A DNA stretch of 64,000 bases, taken from Nannobrachium achirus (taxonomy: Eukaryota > Chordata > Actinopteri > Myctophiformes > Myctophidae). Location of the stretch: assembly GCA_963921795.1 (NCBI GenBank), contig OY997657.1:33390497-33454496 (forward strand), in the 5' to 3' direction. Position numbers and translations under genes: made by a program. Below are positions 58,621-64,000 of the stretch, piece after piece (positions within the stretch are counted from its first letter, which is position 1; each line of letters opens with the position of its first letter). The notes under the pieces were generated by a model. It worked only from the letters and a program-made list of their open reading frames with translations, did not search any database and was not told where the DNA came from.

Positions 58621-59060
58621 GCCCCCGCCCTTCTCTACCGGTCTAATTTCCTTGGGGCTAGAGGACATGGAGGTCTTTGACATTGAACACGTCGGAGGGA
58701 AACCGTTTATAAGCTTAATAAAAGCAGGTAATGGGCCTATAAGGTAAATAAAACTGAGGTTAATAAGCTCCCCGTTCAAAGTGTTGTGTCAGAACACGAG
58801 CCCGAGGACGGAATGCGACGCCGGTTCAAACGGATCAAAGTCCCACGCCGAGATACCTCCATTCGGAAATAAACCACAACAAATTGACTGCAGCCAAGAT
58901 CCCCCCCCACCCCCCCCTCCCCCACCCTTATTACTCTCTGCGATTCCAATGACGATATAGCTGCAATTAGCACTTCAAAGCATAACAGGGTTTTTTCGCC
59001 GGCTATCTTTAGATGCCGGTGGGCGTTGGCTTTCTATCAATAAAGTTAGTGGAGTTAGCG
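58620..59060. promoter_or_regulatory. Low-repeat stretch, candidate intronic regulatory region
   Basis: Contains CTTTGACATTGAACA, AACGGATCAAAGTCCCA (a TCF/LEF-like ATCAAAG word) and TAGCTGCAATTAGCACTTC. Except for a C-rich tract at 58902-58924 it is free of repeats. Regulatory function is conjecture. Confidence 0.25.
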
Positions 59061-59229
59061 GAGAGAAGGGGTCAGGGGCAGGGAGAGGGAGAGGGAAAAC
59101 AGAGGGAGAGTTTGCCAGGGTGTCAACAGAGAAATATCGTGTTCCTGCTCCTGGGTCTTCCATGGCAGTCGTTGTAGTTGAAATTACTATCCTCTTTGGC
59201 ATCAGTATTATTGTGATTGTTAAGATAAA

Positions 59230-59262
59230 ACGTTATTGATCCCTGAGGGGAAATTAGGTCGT
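59230..59262. repeat. Fragment of a dispersed fish repeat
   Basis: TTATTGATCCCTGAGGGGAA followed by ATTAGG is a word common at the ends of dispersed fish repeats. No ends defined. Confidence 0.4.
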
Positions 59263-59479
59263 TTCAGTAGCCAATATGTGGATACAAGAAGCAATAGAAA
59301 AGGGAAGCGTAGAAGTTGGAGCAGAAATAGAATGGAAGGGGAGGGGAGGGGAGGGGAGCGAATCCCCCAAAAGGCAATATCTCAATGTGAAACTCAATCT
59401 GGTGTGGATACATTTGTAAAATGGGTGCATTAGACGCAGTGAGGATTCATGCAGGATATATGGGCAAATCATGTCCCGA

Positions 59480-59700
59480 GGGAATGCAGATTATGTACAG
59501 GGGATGTACAGTTATAACTTTTGTAGCATATTTTATTTTTGCCGAAAAGCTAAAACGTAGAGGCCGTGAGGTAATAAAACCCCACTGATGAAAACACAAA
59601 GTTGAGCACCCGCCTATAATTTTGTGCGATAAACACAGGCGATAAAAACAGCTCCTGGGCCTTGTAAAGCATCTTGCCTCAAAAACAAAATAAACGTATA
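59480..59700. promoter_or_regulatory. Low-repeat stretch, candidate intronic regulatory region
   Basis: Hox-like AT words occur: GAGGTAATAAAACCCC, TTTTGTGCGATAAACAC and GGCGATAAAAACAGC. No transposon ends. Speculative. Confidence 0.2.
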
Positions 59701-60309
59701 ACGACAAATAAAAATGGCTGCAAAAAAACTAAACAAAAAAGTAAAACGTCCAGATGTTACCAAGCTCCATCATGTCTGCCACACCTATTGTTGACATTCT
59801 CTCCTTCAGTCCCAAATGACTTGAAGAAACACATTCATCAAACAGAAAACTTCAAGAAAGGCCAACAGACCGAAACGTCTACACAATAAATGGCAGCAGA
59901 GGTGACTTTGTCAACACAGGTCTGTCCAATTTGTCTTTTTTGTCCCAAGATTTCAAAATCCTAAGGAACATGACACCTGGCTATATACAGTAAATGGCAG
60001 CCACATGCTTCTTTGTGTATTGTTTTGTTGTGCTGTGTCTTTGTGGTTTTCTTTCATCATGCCAAGTTATTGCCAACAGCCATATCGGCATTGTTGGCAT
60101 TTTAGGGCTAGTTGAGTCATCGTTATCTTCAGGTCCAAGCAGTCAAGTTAACATCATAGTCATCATCATTATACATTTTTCCCCTTCTTTTATAATTTAG
60201 AGTAGCCCATAATTCTTTTAACTACTTTTATTTTTCAAAAGCACCTCCGTCCTACTCCATTCAACACCCTCCGCTGATGGGAGCGTGTCGATATTGTGAC
60301 ATAGCATCT

Positions 60310-60440
60310 GTTCGACGGTTCATTCTTTCGTCATGGGTGAATGTTAACCTGGTGAAAAGCTAACCTGCCGACGCGGGTGAATAGCTAACCTGCCGACATG
60401 GGTGAATGTTAACCTCTATGCCTAAACCTAACCCGAAACT
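60310..60440. repeat. Short degenerate tandem repeat
   Basis: ATGGGTGAATGTTAACCT and GCTAACCTGCCGACRYGGGT words recur three to four times with a unit near 30 bp. Confidence 0.75.
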
Positions 60441-60687
60441 TCCTTAGTCGAAATGATGGGACGTAGAAATAGCGAGATTTCCCTCCCGCTGACAGGTGCC
60501 GGCCCCAGCTCATATGAGTATGTGCAGTGACAAAGTTCATGACAACGCTGAGGAAGACCTGTTTCTCTCCGTGAGAGTAAAATAAAACCATGTGAAAAGG
60601 ACATTGTGGCTATTTCCTCTCTTTCATGATATTATCAAACCATGCATCAAACATGGCCAACTGTGTTTGCATGCTTGTCCACTCCAA

Positions 60688-60753
60688 ACCGGATGCATTG
60701 CATTCGATTCCAACACCTAGAGTAGAGGGATTCGAATCCAATGCAATGTATCC
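60688..60753. repeat. Imperfect palindrome
   Basis: CCGGATGCATTGCATTCGAT pairs with the downstream ATTCGAATCCAATGCAATGT ATCCTG segment. Arms about 23 bp, loop about 18 bp. Confidence 0.65.
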
Positions 60754-61754
60754 TGTCTAGGGCCTAGACTCCATCACTACCTTGATCAACACTGTAACCA
60801 CTATTGTCTGATTATCATTCTTTGTACATCATTGAGTCACTATTGTGATCCTCACAGCCACCGTTATTGTTATCAGCAGCAGCCACAGCAGCATCAAGAA
60901 CATCATAAACAGCGGCATAATGAGATGATAGCACAGCGCCGTAATTTCTCCCAAGTCATCTGCATCATTAAAACCAGCAAACTGAAGTCCCATGCTGAGG
61001 ACGTGTGCGTCCCGCGCAGTAGGAGTTGTGCCCGTGACCCCAATAGATCTGCATAGACCCAGACAGGCTGATTACACAGCTAAATCCTCAGTGTTCATTT
61101 GTCCATTACGCAAACCCAGGGAGTGCAGGAAATGGAACCATGTTTGGTTCGATTCGTACACTCTCAGAGTTAAAGGAACACTGAGGAGTTTTACTGTGTG
61201 CCACTGATTGAGATGGGACTGCAGTAATGAAGCTGAACAAGTCGCTGTAGCCAGAAGCCCTCGTGATTTTTCTACAGCTGTACGGTACGAGCTGCTGTTC
61301 ATTATCATGGCAAGGCCGTCTACTCTTTAGGAGGGGGAGGGGGGTCCTGAGGGACTACAGAGGGGGAGGAGGAGATGAGGCAAGGGGGGGGAGGTGGGTG
61401 CAAATCAAGGCAAAGTTTGGTAAACTTTCCTGAAGGTCATCCGAGTGCATTGGCTGCTGGGATGATGGGCCCGGGGGACGCACAATCAAAACACAGCTTT
61501 GTCAACCAATCAAACGCCTGGCACCGTATCATCTTCAATCGGCGAGTGTGTGCGGGCGGAATGGAAAGAAAGGAAGGGCGAAAAAGAGCACGCTCGGCGT
61601 TCTCTCAGAAAGTGCGTACAGAAAGATCCTGACCTTTATCTCTTATCCTTCATCATTCACTTGAGCGACGTTAGCCTTGACAACTATTAACATGCAACTC
61701 TGACACACATGCACAGATTCTCTCTCTCTCTCTAGGGAGAGAAAGAGAATATAT

Positions 61755-62265
61755 ATATATATTCAATAAGACGCCTCAGACGCCTACAAGCGAAAGGGCG
61801 CGGTCACGCCACAGCAGTGGTGTGTTCTAGACGTTTTTTAGGGCATAATATATGATCCGCGGCTATTCGTGTGGCCAGGGCATAATGCCTATCAAATACG
61901 CTACTTTAAAAGGTTCATGATGAGGATGCGATTCGTATTTTTATTTCCGACAGCAGACCCTGTATACGTGCGTTACAGGTAGAACACAGCACTGCGCCAC
62001 AGTGATGTGGACATCAGGGATCTCCATATATGGCCATAACATGGATTTGTTCCCCCTGGCATCACAGGGATCTCTCTAACATGGCATCATTAATATTGAT
62101 GACATCAGGGAACTCCATATATGGGCATAAAAGGGATGCTGTTAGTATGACATCACAGTGAAGCCAGAGCATGATGTCAGAGCGGCAAACCCATAGATAG
62201 ACCGTAAAAATGTGTACACGTCTACATGGACGGACGGACGCGGACAGGCTGTGACGTTTCTCATA
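61755..62265. repeat. Dispersed repeat family (copy 2, inverted to 23480-23790)
   Basis: Starts AATAAGACGCCTCAG, then TGTGGACATCAGGGATCTCC, CCATATATGGCCATAA, CAGGGAACTCCATATATGGG, ATGACATCACAGTGAAGCCA, CCGTAAAAATGTGTACACG and ends with GGCTGTGACGTTTCTCATAG. This is the reverse order of the 23480 copy. About 100 bp near 61810-61990 is not shared. Confidence 0.65.
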
Positions 62266-62771
62266 GTAAACTACCAATACCCCTAACCTTCCTCCTTTTC
62301 CTCGTCTCGATAAAGTTTAACACGCACACCCGGTCACCCGCACAGAAGTAGAAACACACACACAAGTTTGTTTTTCTCAGCTATGCATGCACTATTGCAC
62401 TTGCACACAAGAGGAAACTGTTCACGTGTTGTCTCACTCACAAACAAAATAATGCATGCATACATAAACACAGGCATGATTGACAGACAGAGACATGCAC
62501 AAACATGCAAATATTGACACACATCGCACAAATGCACACACCATAATACGCACATCCATGCAATACAAGTGTTTGCATACAGGCTGCAGCACACACATAC
62601 ACACTTAAGTCACTTAACACACAAGTCACTTATCACAAATACATCAAAAATACAAATATAGGCCTATTCAATCAATATTTTGTCTTGCTTATTTACAAAG
62701 ACCTATCACTCTCACACAAAATAAAACATGGCCAGCTCACAGAGCAGTCATGCACACGCACGTGTGCATGT

Positions 62772-62779
<8 letters not shown>

Positions 62780-62860
<81 letters not shown>
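62780..62860. repeat. (CG)n-(CA)n microsatellite
   Basis: GTGTGCGCGCGCGCACACAC leads into a CA run of about 76 bases, followed by CACTCACTCACTCACTCA. Confidence 0.95.
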
Positions 62861-62861
<1 letters not shown>

Positions 62862-62984
62862 AAACTCACTCACTCACTCACTCATTCACACTCTCCTTCT
62901 GTCTCTCTCTCCTATCCTCCAGCCGGCACAAAGCTGCTCAAAATTGTATTGATTGAAATTGTAATGTGTCCCGGAAATATATAA

Positions 62985-63230
62985 AAAATTACATATATAT
63001 ATTTTAGATAAGTAAAATGTAGGTTGAAAACATTATTAATGATCAGGTCAGATTATCAATATTGCATAGCCTATTTGCCGTGCTGGGAGGCACCAGAAAC
63101 ACAAATTGTTGTCATGGTGAATTCATAAACCTTTTAAGCATTTGATTTTAGCTTTCATTTACCATTATTCTTATTAATAACAATATGACTAATAACGCTA
63201 CTGCTTGATATGAAAGATGCACAGCAGCTC
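62985..63230. promoter_or_regulatory. Low-repeat AT-rich stretch, candidate regulatory region
   Basis: Contains ACAAATTGTTGTCATGG (a SOX-like core) and ACCATTATTCTTATTAATAA. Free of recognised repeats. Speculative. Confidence 0.2.
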
Positions 63231-63252
63231 AGATGAGAGGAGAGTGGCGGGA

Positions 63253-63255
<3 letters not shown>

Positions 63256-63287
<32 letters not shown>

Positions 63288-63290
63288 AAA
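63256..63290. repeat. (GA)n microsatellite
   Basis: AGAGAGAG run of about 26 bases. Confidence 0.9.
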
Positions 63291-63299
63291 GCGATGGTT

Positions 63300-64000
63300 T
63301 ATTTCACTAAATAGCTACACTAGAAAAGGCTTTCTTTACCTGGTGCAATGCAGGCTACTGCAGTAACAGGTCACCAAATCAATTGGTGGCTCTGACACAC
63401 AGGATGAGTGTGGATACGAAGTTGATAAGTCAAGATACCATGAGTAGACATTACAGGAGGGAGGCGAACTGCCCCTAATATGCAATCACTGCAGCATGGA
63501 CAGCTCTTGTTGTTCCCTGTCCTCTCTAGAGATTGTTATGTTGTGTTATTCTGCTCCTGTTGATGATTGCAAACTCTCTCTTCCCACTCCAACATATCCA
63601 TTTCCTGAGCAAAAGAGGTCGCTTCTTGTCCGTTATTTAAGCAGCAGTGTGCCATGGTAAATTTTGCAGTGAGTTCTCAAAGGCAATGGGAAAAGACGGT
63701 AAAGCCCCTTTTCGACTGCAGCTTTAGCACCACACCACACCACACTACACACCACACCGCACCACATAAAAATATCTACATTTTCCATTACACGAAAGTA
63801 CCCCTATCGGTAAGAAACAAATGGACTCTTTTAACTGTGATTATAACACAATATAAATTTGTAATCCTAAATTATCGCTTTCAGTGCCAGCTTTCACCAC
63901 TAGAGGGTGCCCAATGGCCATAGAATTCACCATAGAGATACGCTGGTATATGCACAAGCCGTGTGCAGCCATGATGCGCCTGAACACTTTCCTTTGTGCA
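63300..64000. other. Intronic stretch to window edge
   Basis: A (CACAC/CACCA)n degenerate run lies at 63730-63768. No exon, splice acceptor with ephrin coding, or element ends recognised. Confidence 0.4.

Overview
This window looks like vertebrate nuclear DNA, most probably from a teleost fish. It is dominated by long (CA)n/(GT)n microsatellites, non-autonomous hAT-like and TTAA-flanked elements, tRNA-derived SINEs with a GGTTCGAATC-type B box, and 3' ends of a LINE with a (GATG)n tail as described for fish Rex3. There is no bacterial-style gene packing, no operon and no long non-repetitive open frame. The organism call is inference from repeat content.

One protein-coding element can be supported: the first coding exon of an ephrin-A gene on the + strand (3558-3700). 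It encodes a signal peptide and the start of the ephrin receptor-binding domain (DRHAVYWNSSNPK), then ends at a consensus GTGAGT splice donor. The paralogue is not settled: a very long first intron and the signal-peptide pattern favour efna5-like, but efna2-like and others remain possible. The roughly 1.1 kb upstream (2441-3557) is the candidate promoter and 5' leader, with short upstream ORFs. From 3701 to the right edge nothing resembling ephrin exon 2 is seen, so about 60 kb is best read as intron 1.

Layout. 1-2440: nested transposon remnants, including a 630-bp hAT-like element with a perfect 8-bp target duplication that carries a Rex3-like LINE 3' end. 2441-3700: promoter, leader and exon 1. 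3701-13000: intron start with further hAT-like elements, large CA/GT arrays and a 283-bp terminal-inverted-repeat element built from TATAAGGCGCAC motifs. 13000-19800: low-complexity GAT/purine tracts, microsatellites and some sequence that looks single-copy. 19800-34900: the densest nesting, with SINEs, TTAA-flanked elements, hAT elements inside older elements, and a 2-kb foldback element holding four alternating copies of a 100-bp module. 34900-38400: an unclassified retrosequence-like block, a 168-bp-arm palindrome and a GTTAGC-rich tandem duplication. 38700-43300: microsatellites, a 452-bp palindrome and a degenerate tandem repeat. 43300-64000: scattered SINE, LINE, hAT and TTAA elements, microsatellites and several low-repeat stretches that could be intronic enhancers.

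No new multi-gene system was found. The least explained signal is a short palindromic unit (arms GAAAATAGC-GATCTACAAGCTCACAA, loop of 7-13 bases in the two intact copies) that recurs at about ten places inside several different transposon families. Also unusual are the four-module foldback and the density of long palindromes.
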